From positions 3,906,001 through 3,970,000 of the forward strand of contig NZ_CP060394.1 in the NCBI RefSeq assembly GCF_014274465.1: a stretch of 64,000 bases of DNA, in the 5' to 3' direction. The translations under genes were made by a program, and so were the position numbers. The DNA comes from Alloacidobacterium dinghuense (GTDB taxonomy: Bacteria; Acidobacteriota; Terriglobia; Terriglobales; Acidobacteriaceae). Under the pieces are notes generated by a model. That model ran no database searches and was not told the DNA's origin. It saw only the letters and a program-made list of their open reading frames with translations. Positions within the stretch are counted from its first letter, which is position 1. Every line of letters begins with the position of its first letter. This document shows, piece after piece, positions 1 to 9,158 of this stretch.

Positions 1-328
1 CATTTGACGGGGCGGAGGTTCACTTGATGTCCGAATATTCGTGCTTTCATCGAGTCCGCTTACTCGACTTCTGGGACCGACTGCGAAAGCCCTGTTGCAC
101 TAAAAGCGCTTGAAACCTGCGAATCTTGAGAGCAAAGGTGTAAAGAGATTCCGTTCCGCAATGGTTCCGCTTCTGCAACGGAACTCGGCCATCGTGTCGC
201 GCAGTGTCTTCGTCCGTTCGTCTTCGCGGCGAAGAATGATCGACGCGATCGTATTGCGCAACACGCGGGCGCCGATCGGGTAGCGCTCGGCTTGGTCGTA
301 ATCTATTCCGCCGGACGCGTCTAGGGTA
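1..328. other. left edge, no confident gene
   Basis: I see no gene that I can support here. A reading frame on the minus strand (100-345) is open for 81 codons from a TTG overlapping the end of the next gene. It has no ribosome binding site and I recognise no family in it. A short inverted repeat, gttccg...cggaac, lies near 163-183. Confidence 0.4.
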
Positions 329-1783
329 TCATTTTCTGACCACAACCGTCGCCCCGGAGAGCACGGTTACGTCCGTCCAGCTGATCGCGATACCCTCGGC
401 CGTCGTTGAATGCTTAGCGGAGACGGTCTTGCCATCGATTTTCAAACGGGCGAGAGTTCCGGGGAATTCCGCGCGCCAGCGCAGTGTCGGGCCCGAGGCA
501 TTTTTCAGTCGCGTTATCGAGGTTCCAGTTTGCATCACGTCGAGTTGGTTTTGCCGAATAGAGACTCCCGTGAGCGCCGCTTGATCGTGTTCTGCCGGCA
601 ATCTTGAGATTGTGCTGAGATCGGAGTCACCACCAATAAGGCCGGGCGAAAGACCCATGACGCCGCTGACGATGGTCTCGATCACTCCGTACGAAACCTC
701 GGGGTACTCCCGGCGGTTCTTTTGCGGGCTGCTGATGTCTGCGAGTATCTGGTAGGCGGCTTCGTTTCTGCCGTAACGAAACAGCGTAAGAGGAACGTAG
801 CTCTCTTCCTCGATGTTGATCTGCTTCCAGTAGGTGGGCGATGAGACATAGTCGAGCGCACCGCGAATGTGGGCCGGATCTTTGGCGGCGCCGAAGTACA
901 GGACGAGGGTGTCGCCCGATCCGGACCCGGTTTGGTCTTTGTGGATGGTGCTGAAATAGTGGTGACCCTGCTCTGACCATCCGACCTCCTCGATCAGCGA
1001 TTGGATTGTGTCTGCTTCGGGCTGCATCTTTTGCGCCAGGGCTTTGTCGTTCGTGATCTGGTTGAAAGAGCGGATGGCTCGGTACTCGGCCGCAAGCAGA
1101 TCTGTGCCGAAGATGAAATCCTTTGTGCCTTCGGTATAGCTCGGGATGCCGCGAGACTGAACGAAACGGCCTTCCGCCTGCCGCTGGTTTGCAATGCGGG
1201 GCCGGGTCAGAATCTTGTCCTGAGCTAGTTGCCATGCTTGGATGTAATCGCTCATGGTGATGCGGAAGAAACGCTGAAAGACTGGATCGTTGCGATAGGT
1301 ATCGTCTCCGGTCCAGCGCCACATGCGGACAGAAGCGTCAAGTACATCGAAGTTTGCCGGCAGATTGAACCAGAAGTCGCTGTCGGAAACGTAGTCTGCC
1401 GCGGAAGGATGACCTTCTCCGTCGATCTCCCAGTATGCCACCCAGTCGCGCGACTCCGCGGCGGATTGAACGAAGAGGCCGAGCATGTTCCGGTTCGCGG
1501 CGTATAGGCCGAGCGCGGCTGCGCCTTCTGTCTGGTGCGAAACATCGCGCATGCAGAAGGCGTTGCGGCCGGGAAGCGCGGCTTCGTACCATGGACCCAT
1601 TGTCTTTGAGCCGCGTCGGCTGTATGCAAGCGCTTGTTCTTTGGCCCATGCGAACGATTGCGTCAGCCACGGGATTGATGACGTGAATCCGAGCGGCGAT
1701 GACGACGCCGGTTGTTGCGCTGTGGCCATGTGGCTTGCCGCGAGAACGAGTGCGGCGAGAAAATATCGAATCTTCATTCTCAT
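329..1783 (-). CDS. secreted six-hairpin glycosidase-like protein
   Basis: About 484 residues. It begins with a signal peptide (KIRYFLAALVLAAS...ATAQ). The frame is open far upstream, but I place the start at the MRMKIRY methionine because only this gives a signal peptide and it lies 17 nt after the upstream gene's stop. The body is rich in helical hairpins with conserved aromatic and acidic stretches (FCMRDVSHQTEGAAALGL, SDFWFNLPANFD, WSEQGHHYF), as in six-hairpin (alpha/alpha)6-barrel glycosidases. The C-terminal 100 residues look like a beta-sandwich. Substrate cannot be told from sequence. It is probably the last gene of an operon with the lipoprotein glycosidase and TonB receptor upstream, so a role in oligosaccharide breakdown is inferred. 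Confidence 0.75.
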   Translation of the reverse strand: MRMKIRYFLAALVLAASHMATAQQPASSSPLGFTSSIPWLTQSFAWAKEQALAYSRRGSKTMGPWYEAALPGRNAFCMRDVSHQTEGAAALGLYAANRNMLGLFVQSAAESRDWVAYWEIDGEGHPSAADYVSDSDFWFNLPANFDVLDASVRMWRWTGDDTYRNDPVFQRFFRITMSDYIQAWQLAQDKILTRPRIANQRQAEGRFVQSRGIPSYTEGTKDFIFGTDLLAAEYRAIRSFNQITNDKALAQKMQPEADTIQSLIEEVGWSEQGHHYFSTIHKDQTGSGSGDTLVLYFGAAKDPAHIRGALDYVSSPTYWKQINIEEESYVPLTLFRYGRNEAAYQILADISSPQKNRREYPEVSYGVIETIVSGVMGLSPGLIGGDSDLSTISRLPAEHDQAALTGVSIRQNQLDVMQTGTSITRLKNASGPTLRWRAEFPGTLARLKIDGKTVSAKHSTTAEGIAISWTDVTVLSGATVVVRK

Positions 1784-1800
1784 GCTGAAATAGACGATTA

Positions 1801-3366
1801 CTAGCGCAGAGTCAAAACCATTGCGGGCGACGAGAGGTCGCCGTTCGATACACTCCGCAGTCCAAAGCTTCGCAGATTTGCCTCCGTGAGTTGAAGCCCC
1901 TGACGGTCGATGTGAACATGATCGGTCACGTCCAGCGCTTCGTCGCTCGCGAGATCCTGGGCGAGGATACGCTTGCCTGCGATGGGCTTGTCGAATACGA
2001 GACTGATCGTTGCACAACTGCCAAAGACTCCGAATGGCCCCGGCGCGTCGCCTACGTGCAACTCTACGTTGGCTGGGGGCATGTACCATGCATGACCCGA
2101 GCGCGTTCGCTCTTGTAGGCCGATGGCAACGGCGCCGTTGGGAAATCTCGATGCGAAGACGAATGGCTTTTCGCCGCTCGATGTCACACGAGGCAGAGCG
2201 ATGTTGCGCGCGACGCATGCCGGCGCTCCCTGATGCGCGGTCTGTCCAACAAGATCCGTCTCCCATGTCTGACCGCGTTCGAAGGTCCAGTTATCCGTCA
2301 ATATTTCTTCGCTGACTTCCACACTTCCGCTTCCGGCTGCGAAAGGCGGTGCAATGCGCTGCCAGCGCAGAGCACGGACCACTTCGTCCATTCGGCGCTT
2401 GGCCAGACGCGATCCATTGAAGAACAGGTCTGTATCGGGGCCGGGACGCAAACCGTCGAGAGGATGACGAAGGACTCCCATCGTGCATCCCATGACGGCT
2501 GCAACGTAGACCTCATCCTCGACGTTCAGCAGTGCGCGCACATCTGTCTGCCCCTGCGCGCCTCTGAGCATTTCCGCCAGGCGATCGAGCGTCGTCGGCA
2601 GCGAAAGGATCGAGGTTACGTCATAGGTGCGGTACACATCTGTATGCGCGAGAATCTGCTGGCGGTGAGAGCCACGGGGTTGCGCGCCGAATCTTCCATC
2701 ACCTCTCCAATCTCCGTTCAATGGCGGCTCGCCGTGAACATGCTCAAACTGCAGCCTCGTATGGTCTGCTTTGCGCACCTCGACGAGGTGAAATTCAGGG
2801 TCGCCGATATCGATTTTCCAGTAGCGGACATCCGCTTGCTGACTCAACATCTCGATGTGCTCGTCTTTGGTGCCGCCTGGAGTGTTGCGGCACCATAGAG
2901 CGGCTCCGCGCCAGTCTGTGGATTGAATGGCTTTGTTCAACCCTGCAAGGCGCTCGGCTGGCGAGCCAGAGAACGATGGGAACTTCGCCGCATCGAGTTC
3001 GAAGGTTGCGGTACCGCCTGACTCCCATCCGTCATCGAGCATGAGATAGAGATCTTTGCGGATGCGTGGAAAGAATGCGTGCGCCCATCCATCTTTACCG
3101 AGAAGTACCCGCTCGTTCATGGCGTTGTGCGCGAGCCGGCTGCCTGAGTCGCCTTCGAGAATCTCCGGCGAAAGCTCCTGAAGATGGTGCCCATACATGT
3201 AGTTCTGGACAGCCCACGTACACCAGTAATTCGGCGCTTCACAGGGCGTTTCGGGAATGAGGTTCTCGCTTGTCTTCAAAGCTGAAGACTTGAGGGCCGG
3301 TAACCCCTTTGCGCAAGACGCCAGCGCCATTGCGGCTCCGCTTAAGACAAAGTTCCTCCTATTCAC
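1801..3366 (-). CDS. putative glycosidase lipoprotein, clan GH-D-like
   Basis: 521 residues. The N-terminus MNRRNFVLSGAAMALASC combines a twin-arginine motif with a lipobox (LASC, Cys18), so it is probably a Tat-exported lipoprotein. Around residues 105-190 it has a TIM-barrel pattern like alpha-galactosidase-type enzymes (GH27/GH36 and relatives): YLMLDDGWES followed by RYWKIDIGD, where the Asp of K-x-D would be the nucleophile. A beta-sandwich domain fills the C-terminal part (about 400-521). Similarity is by motif only, so family and substrate are open. It sits 78 bp after the TonB receptor and 17 bp before the six-hairpin gene on the same strand, consistent with one transcript for uptake and hydrolysis of a glycan. 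Confidence 0.65.
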   Translation of the reverse strand: MNRRNFVLSGAAMALASCAKGLPALKSSALKTSENLIPETPCEAPNYWCTWAVQNYMYGHHLQELSPEILEGDSGSRLAHNAMNERVLLGKDGWAHAFFPRIRKDLYLMLDDGWESGGTATFELDAAKFPSFSGSPAERLAGLNKAIQSTDWRGAALWCRNTPGGTKDEHIEMLSQQADVRYWKIDIGDPEFHLVEVRKADHTRLQFEHVHGEPPLNGDWRGDGRFGAQPRGSHRQQILAHTDVYRTYDVTSILSLPTTLDRLAEMLRGAQGQTDVRALLNVEDEVYVAAVMGCTMGVLRHPLDGLRPGPDTDLFFNGSRLAKRRMDEVVRALRWQRIAPPFAAGSGSVEVSEEILTDNWTFERGQTWETDLVGQTAHQGAPACVARNIALPRVTSSGEKPFVFASRFPNGAVAIGLQERTRSGHAWYMPPANVELHVGDAPGPFGVFGSCATISLVFDKPIAGKRILAQDLASDEALDVTDHVHIDRQGLQLTEANLRSFGLRSVSNGDLSSPAMVLTLR

Positions 3367-3444
3367 ATGCGATCCTTTGAGTAGATTTTCATTCGGCGAG
3401 TCGTACGGCGCACGCTGATTCCTAGCACACGCCGTACACCCGTT

Positions 3445-6400
3445 TCAGAAGGTGAAGTGGAAGCCAAGCTGCAGCTGCCTTGGGTTTCCGTTCGTTCCAC
3501 CGATCTGCCCGAAGTTGGAATCGGAGAGATTGGTGTCAGGGTTCGAATAGTGCGGCGTGTTGGTGAGGTTGAAGGCATCGAGCTGCACGGTGACCTTCAT
3601 GGACTCATGAATCGTTTCCGACTTTGCGAGCGAAAGATCGGAGTTGTAGTAGCCGGGTCCATGCACTTTGCCCGAGCCCGAGTTGCCGAGCTGGAAGGGT
3701 GCGGGCGTGGTGAAGCAACTGGTGTCGAACCATTCCCCCACGGAACCGATGGTCCGGACCGAGGGGCAGGTTACGTTGGCGCGATTCGTTACGCCGCTGC
3801 CGAGGTTGTCATACGCGGCATTGAACGTGAGGGGCGTGCCTGACTGCAGCTTGGTGATGGTGCTTAGCTGCCATCCTCCGAGGAACAGTTGCGTTGGCCG
3901 AGAAGCATTCGATCCCCATTGCTGGCCGCGTCCGAAGGGAAGCTGGTATATAAGGCTGGCGATGAAGTTCTGTGGAACGTCCGGCGCCTGGTTTGTTCCT
4001 TCGCCGCGATTGTAGCGGTCGTCGAGTGGCCACCAGACGCTCATGTCATCGATCTCTTTCGACCAGGTGTAATTTACGCGCCCGACGAGACTGTGGGTGA
4101 AGTTGATCCTCATCTCAGCTTGCAGGGCATGGTAGATCGAAGATCCGTCGGCGGCTGCGTAACCAATGTTCGTTGCATATTGATCGCCAGCAGGGTCGAA
4201 GTACTGGTATGGCAGGCGCGAGTTAAATGGCGTATCGCCGGGAGGCGGAGTGTTGATGTTGTAACGGCGGAAGAGATGGATGCCGCGCGTTCCCACATAC
4301 GTCAGGCTGAAGGCCGTGGCATCGGTGATCTTCTGCTGCACGCCGAAGTTCCACGCATAAGCAACATCAGGCTGCATGTTCTTTGTCATGAGACTGACGG
4401 AGATGCCGGGCGGTGGTGCGATCGGCGCGTTGGTTGGGGTGGGGATGTATTGCGGCAGACCGGTGACGCTCAGAGGCGTAAGCGGGATGTTTCTTTCCTG
4501 AGCGGGATTGGTGAAGACTTCAAAGAACGGGAAGTTGCGCTCGAGAAAGCCGCCGATCGCGCCGAAGTTTCCGGGGAAGTGCGTGACGCCGAATGCGCCT
4601 GTGATGGTGGTGTTGCGGCTTCCGGGCGTGTAGGCGAAGCCGACACGCGGCGACCATCCGCCATAGTAGTTATTGACGTTGGGCGCGCGGTTGCTGCCGG
4701 TAGCGAAATCGAGGACGCCGTTGGCAAGGTCGAAGTTTGACTGGTGATTGTCCTTATCGACTGCAGGCGTGATCAGGTCCCAGCGCAGCGCGAGCGTCAA
4801 AGTTAAATTGCGCCTTACGCGGTATTGGTCTCCGCCATAGATGCCGAGGAGAATTGCGCGAGTCGCGGGATCGGTGGCGACATAGCCACGATCCAGGTAG
4901 GAAGGTAGTCCGAGCAGGAAGCTGGCGAACTGGTTGCCGCCTACCGGGTTCACGCAGCTGGGATTCAGGGTGCAGCTGCTGGTGTAGTCGGAGATGTAGG
5001 TGAAGTCGCCGTTCTTGTTTGCGTCGGAATTCGTGAGCGATGCCTGCAGGCGGCGGAAGTCCTCGCCGAAGGTGAATGTATGCGCACCCCATACCTTCGT
5101 CAGGTTGTCGGTGATCTCGTAGGCGTTGGTGATGCGATGCGAGTTGGTCCAGCCCTGCGAGCCGGTGGATGCAATGTTGCCGATGCTGAAGTTGCCGAAA
5201 CCGGTTGCACCAAAGGCTGCATCGTTGCCATTCGGTATCCCGACAGCGGTGTTCTCGTTGGTGCCCAGGTCATTGCCATAGTCTTGCGTGTAGAAGCGAT
5301 TGAAGCCGAAGCGCAGCTCATTGAGCATCGTGGGAGAAAATGTGCGGTTGTAGCCGATGACCGCGTTGTGATTGCGGCTTTTTGCGTTCACATCGCCAAT
5401 CTGAATAAAGGGCGTGCCTGGTGATGGAGCAGACAGGTCGCGACGCTGATACGATTCGCGGCCGAAGAGGCGGTCTTTTTCGGTGATCTGGTAATCGGCC
5501 TTGACGTCGAACTGGTGGTTGTCATCGGGCTCGACCGTATTTGCTTTGTAGTTATTGCTGATGCTCGACTGGTCGGTTGCTGCCGGCCAGATTCTGTTTC
5601 CGGAGACCATGTTTGCGGAAACCGGATCGAAACGGCTGGTGGGTATCTGCCAGGCGTCTCCCTGCGGCGTGCTGACGGTTGGGAAAGGCTGTTGCGTCTG
5701 GGGATCGTAGATGGGAGCCGGAAACTGACTCTTGAGGAAGGTGCCTTGCGTCATCAACTCGGTTGGCGTGGTCAGGATATAGCTGATGCCGTTGCTCAAC
5801 AGCAGTCCCTGATAGTCGAGAAAGAAGAAGGCTTTATTCCGGATGATGGGACCGCCGAGCGATCCGCCGAACTCGTTGGAACGGTATGGAGCCTTGGTGG
5901 TTGCGCCCCAGTTGTTTGCGTTCAGGAAATCGTCGCGGAAATACTCATAGGCGGAACCGTGAAAGGCGTTCGTGCCGGACTTGACGAAGGCGTTGACTTG
6001 CGCTCCGCCATAGGTGCCCACGGTGATGTCTGCGTTGTTGGTGGAGATCTTCATCTCCTGAATGGAGTCGAGTGGAGGGGTCACGTTGATAAAGGCGTTC
6101 AGCAACTCCATATTATTTACGCCATCCAGCGTGTAGGTGGTGCCGCCCCAGGGCATTCCGTTGACGCTGGCGGTGATGGAGCCGAAAGATCCGGCGCCAG
6201 CCGCTGCCTCAGGCGCACTGCCGAAGCCGGCTGCGACCGACCCGGGAACTGTCTGGACTAATTGGGAAAAGACACGCCCATTCAACGGTAGGGTGGTCAC
6301 TTCCTGGCTACTGAGCACTTCTCCCAATGACGAACTGGTTGTGTCGATGAGGGCGTTGGCAGCGGTCACTGTCACGGACTGGTTGGCGGTGCCGACTCGC

Positions 6401-6777
6401 AGCGTAACCGGGAGCGGGGTGCTGTTATCGACGGTCACGACGATCCCATTGGAGATCGTCGTCTGCATCCCCGGCGCTGAAATCTCCACCTGATAGTTTC
6501 CGGGCGGCAGATTGTCCGCCCGGTAGTCGCCTCGGGAGTCGCTTGCTGTATTGAAGCTTAGCCCGGTGTCCTGGTTGGTGATGATCACACTGGCGTTCGC
6601 GACAGCCGCGCCAGAGGAATCGGCTACCGTCCCGACAATGCGTCCGCTTACTCCTTGCGCGAGCATATATGGGGCGGCAGCCAAAACACCGAGAAGCGCG
6701 AATATTCTCCACGCGCCTCTAGCTGCGTGCATCAAGTTGCTTACTTTATGTCGGCGGCATTTGTCTTGAAATCTCAT
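3445..6777 (-). CDS. TonB-dependent receptor, Oar-like
   Basis: 1,110 residues; outer-membrane receptor for energy-dependent import, probably of oligosaccharides given the two glycosidase-like genes downstream. Order: signal peptide (cleavage near residue 40, after PYMLAQ), carboxypeptidase-regulatory-like beta-sandwich (about 44-130, GRIVGTVADSSGAAVANASV), linker, LPLNGR motif at 163-168, plug, then the long beta-barrel ending in an aromatic residue (GFHFTF), the usual outer-membrane insertion signal. The ATG at 6777 is preceded by an excellent Shine-Dalgarno (TAGGAGG), fixing the start. It heads the minus-strand operon 6777-329. Family assignment is firm; the transported substrate is unknown. 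Confidence 0.93.
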   Translation of the reverse strand: MRFQDKCRRHKVSNLMHAARGAWRIFALLGVLAAAPYMLAQGVSGRIVGTVADSSGAAVANASVIITNQDTGLSFNTASDSRGDYRADNLPPGNYQVEISAPGMQTTISNGIVVTVDNSTPLPVTLRVGTANQSVTVTAANALIDTTSSSLGEVLSSQEVTTLPLNGRVFSQLVQTVPGSVAAGFGSAPEAAAGAGSFGSITASVNGMPWGGTTYTLDGVNNMELLNAFINVTPPLDSIQEMKISTNNADITVGTYGGAQVNAFVKSGTNAFHGSAYEYFRDDFLNANNWGATTKAPYRSNEFGGSLGGPIIRNKAFFFLDYQGLLLSNGISYILTTPTELMTQGTFLKSQFPAPIYDPQTQQPFPTVSTPQGDAWQIPTSRFDPVSANMVSGNRIWPAATDQSSISNNYKANTVEPDDNHQFDVKADYQITEKDRLFGRESYQRRDLSAPSPGTPFIQIGDVNAKSRNHNAVIGYNRTFSPTMLNELRFGFNRFYTQDYGNDLGTNENTAVGIPNGNDAAFGATGFGNFSIGNIASTGSQGWTNSHRITNAYEITDNLTKVWGAHTFTFGEDFRRLQASLTNSDANKNGDFTYISDYTSSCTLNPSCVNPVGGNQFASFLLGLPSYLDRGYVATDPATRAILLGIYGGDQYRVRRNLTLTLALRWDLITPAVDKDNHQSNFDLANGVLDFATGSNRAPNVNNYYGGWSPRVGFAYTPGSRNTTITGAFGVTHFPGNFGAIGGFLERNFPFFEVFTNPAQERNIPLTPLSVTGLPQYIPTPTNAPIAPPPGISVSLMTKNMQPDVAYAWNFGVQQKITDATAFSLTYVGTRGIHLFRRYNINTPPPGDTPFNSRLPYQYFDPAGDQYATNIGYAAADGSSIYHALQAEMRINFTHSLVGRVNYTWSKEIDDMSVWWPLDDRYNRGEGTNQAPDVPQNFIASLIYQLPFGRGQQWGSNASRPTQLFLGGWQLSTITKLQSGTPLTFNAAYDNLGSGVTNRANVTCPSVRTIGSVGEWFDTSCFTTPAPFQLGNSGSGKVHGPGYYNSDLSLAKSETIHESMKVTVQLDAFNLTNTPHYSNPDTNLSDSNFGQIGGTNGNPRQLQLGFHFTF

Positions 6778-7069
6778 TTTGACCTCCTACCTCGTCGTCT
6801 TGCCATTGGCCTTCCAAAAACAGCTGCAACGCTAAAGATCAAGATGTAGAGTGCGCCAGTTACCCAGGGGATACCAGACAGCGTCATCCTGCATTTTCCT
6901 CAACATTCCATTACGTTTCATCGCTGTTACAGGGCACGTTACATGCGTCCGGAAAGGCTTTATTGCCCCTTAGTCGCAGCAAACGGCGCATGCGCTGACC
7001 AGACTTGGCTCGGGAACTGGACGCGACGCGAGATGGACTGTGGCGAATATTCTGAAGCCAGATTGAGGT

Positions 7070-8506
7070 TTAATGCGAAGGAATGGCGGCCTCGGGCTCG
7101 GCTTTTGCGGGGTGAAGCCGGTGAACGGAAATCAGGTCAGCGCCTAAAACCTGATAGCCCTTTGCTAGCTGGACGCGTACGAGTGCCTGGAACGGCAAAA
7201 GTTCTTTTCCGCTACCCATCCCATCGAGGACGCTATTCAGGCGTTCGACTCCATGCTTCGAGGTGACAAACATGGCTGCACCTTCGGTGCCTTTTGTATC
7301 GAGACCGCCAACAATGGCAATCCACCGCCCGGGCGTGACACCAGGAGCGATAGTGATCAGGCTGTAGTCTGTTGTCAGAACCTTGCTCGTCTGATCGCGC
7401 TCAGTGCCATAGGTTGATTTCTCTCCATCCACGGGATGAGCATCCAGAATCTGGGCTCGCCATTGCTCGTGGTGCTGGTCTGGATTGCTGTAGCTGAAGT
7501 CACCGGCTGCCATCAGCTGAGCGACGGCAGGATTCTGGAAGGGCGATCCCAAAAGGATCACGTTGTGCTGGTTCAGGTCATCGGGCGTCACATCGCGGCT
7601 GGACTTCATGATCGGTTTCGCGCCCATCCGCCCAAGCAGGCCTGCCAGCATACCGACTGCCTCAAGCTCTCCGGTGCCGGTGTATCCGTTCTCGTAATAA
7701 AGCTGGCCCGCCTTGGCAACAATGTCCGGGTTTGCAGCAAATTCGTGCGCCACATGAGGATCGACCAACGCGCCTCGGCTGTCGATGGCCCCATGCCGGA
7801 ACCGGAAGAGATCGTTTGAGTCGTCCAGCAGAAAGACTGCGTCGGGATATGCGATTACGGGCGAGGCATCGTTGCCGAGAAAGCGCGCCCAGAAGGATTC
7901 CACTATCCCTTCATTGGGAACCGCTACCGCGGCTCCGGTTACGCTGAAGCGTTTGTCGGCTCGCGAAGCGCCAAACCAATAACCAAGAGCGATCATCGCG
8001 ACAGCCGTGAGCGCCGCTACAAGGAACCCCCATACCGATCGAGTCGGCTGCGCTTCCTGTACCGTTATCTTCTCGGTCGCCGTTTCGGTGGCGTCGTCCA
8101 CCGCGGGTTCAGGCTCGTTCAGGGCCGGAAGAGAAGCGGGCATCGCTTCAAAAGTGGGAACGTAGTGCCCCTTCGGGAACTGGATCAGGACTAGATCCAG
8201 TTGGCCTTCGACGTCGTAATACTCCTTGAGCTTGACTCTGAGCCGGTGACTTTGCACCCGCACGATCGGATCCAATTTGGGATCAAAGTCAGGCTTGCGG
8301 CCTAGTGCCTCGACACCTATCGTGTATTCCTTCAGGCTCTCGGCTGCGCCTCCGATCGTCTTGTCGGTAAGAAACTGAAACAGCAGCTGCAGTGTTGCAG
8401 CATTTCGGAAGGTCGTGGACTGAACTACCCGACGAACCTGCTCTTTGCAATCTTCGATCGATGGCTCATTCGCAGGTGCATGAGCCAATGCATCGACGTT
8501 TGCCAA
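7070..8506 (-). CDS. membrane-anchored regulator-like protein
   Basis: About 478 residues, of a type common in Acidobacteria but without known function. The N-terminal 120 residues (EQVRRVVQSTTFRNAATL, EALGRKPDFDPKLDPIVRVQ, RLRVKLKEYY) form a helical DNA-binding-like domain seen in many acidobacterial proteins. One transmembrane helix follows (WGFLVAALTAVAMIALGYW), then a C-terminal domain that would be periplasmic. The frame is open to a TTG at 8635; I prefer the TTG at 8506, which has AGGAG five bases upstream and still includes the conserved helix. An ATG at 8548 has no Shine-Dalgarno. A truncated relative lies at 14712-15719. It is upstream of the TonB receptor operon on the same strand, so signalling for glycan use is a guess. 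Confidence 0.7.
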   Translation of the reverse strand: MANVDALAHAPANEPSIEDCKEQVRRVVQSTTFRNAATLQLLFQFLTDKTIGGAAESLKEYTIGVEALGRKPDFDPKLDPIVRVQSHRLRVKLKEYYDVEGQLDLVLIQFPKGHYVPTFEAMPASLPALNEPEPAVDDATETATEKITVQEAQPTRSVWGFLVAALTAVAMIALGYWFGASRADKRFSVTGAAVAVPNEGIVESFWARFLGNDASPVIAYPDAVFLLDDSNDLFRFRHGAIDSRGALVDPHVAHEFAANPDIVAKAGQLYYENGYTGTGELEAVGMLAGLLGRMGAKPIMKSSRDVTPDDLNQHNVILLGSPFQNPAVAQLMAAGDFSYSNPDQHHEQWRAQILDAHPVDGEKSTYGTERDQTSKVLTTDYSLITIAPGVTPGRWIAIVGGLDTKGTEGAAMFVTSKHGVERLNSVLDGMGSGKELLPFQALVRVQLAKGYQVLGADLISVHRLHPAKAEPEAAIPSH

Positions 8507-8972
8507 ACCGCTCCTCAAAATCTTCCTCGAAAGGCCAAATCCTAGCATCTGGTGGAAAAGGGAGCAACCCAGCACCGTCCCTAGGCGTTGGCAATCACCT
8601 CGATGATAATCCAGCAGCCTATTGAATCCAATCAACTTGTAATTGCCAGCACCTCTGCGTCATGACTGGAGAGAACACGCCAGATACACTCACTTAGTCC
8701 GCGAGTGGTGTTGGATCGGACTGTTGAGATTCATGGTGAAAAACGCGCTTCTCGGAAGTAGTCCGGCAGGCAGATCCAAATGGTATTGGTGACGAGGCCT
8801 TGAACTCATCAATGGAGCACCACGTTCATCTTTGACTGGCAAACTACCGGATCGAGACTCCCATGCTTGACTCCGCACAGTAACCCCCGAGGGTTTTCGC
8901 GGACATACTGTTTCGCTTGAAGAAGAGGCGCATCACCTCATCGAAGTTCACGCAGACTGTCCACGGATTGGG
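8507..8972. other. intergenic, no gene seen
   Basis: No supported gene. A 62-codon frame at 8690-8878 (minus) has no recognisable product. The right end runs into the start of the IS110-type remnant, and the part just before 8973 may be its former 5' flank. Confidence 0.4.
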
Positions 8973-9122
8973 ATGACGATCGGTATCGATCTTGGAGATA
9001 GCTGGAGCCATTACTGCACTCTCAACGAAGATGGCGAAGTCGTCGATCGCGGTCGTTTCCGGACCACACCCAAGCTAAGCCAGCCACCGGAGTGGCGGTT
9101 CGCTCAAGCATACACGAGGTAA
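8973..9122 (+). pseudogene. IS110-family transposase, N-terminal remnant
   Basis: A 49-codon frame starts MTIGIDLGDSWSHYCTLNED and continues GEVVDRGRFRTTPK. This matches the N-terminus of IS110-type DEDD transposases, where the Asp of GIDLGD is the first catalytic acid. After TTPK the frame loses family likeness. The next frame then reads PATGVAVRSSIH, which fits the following conserved stretch (PPARVAVEVGTHS-like) with a frameshift and short deletion. Family members are usually 320-400 residues, so about 85% is gone, and the remnant runs into the 3' end of the convergent hydrolase gene. It is a dead fragment of an old insertion. No terminal repeats are visible, as expected for IS110 elements. 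Confidence 0.7.
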
Positions 9123-9158
9123 CCAATGGTACTGATGGACACGCTTATACGACCAGGC

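Noticed and set aside
100-345. 81-codon frame at the left edge
   Set aside because: TTG start overlapping the neighbouring gene, no ribosome site and no family that I recognise.
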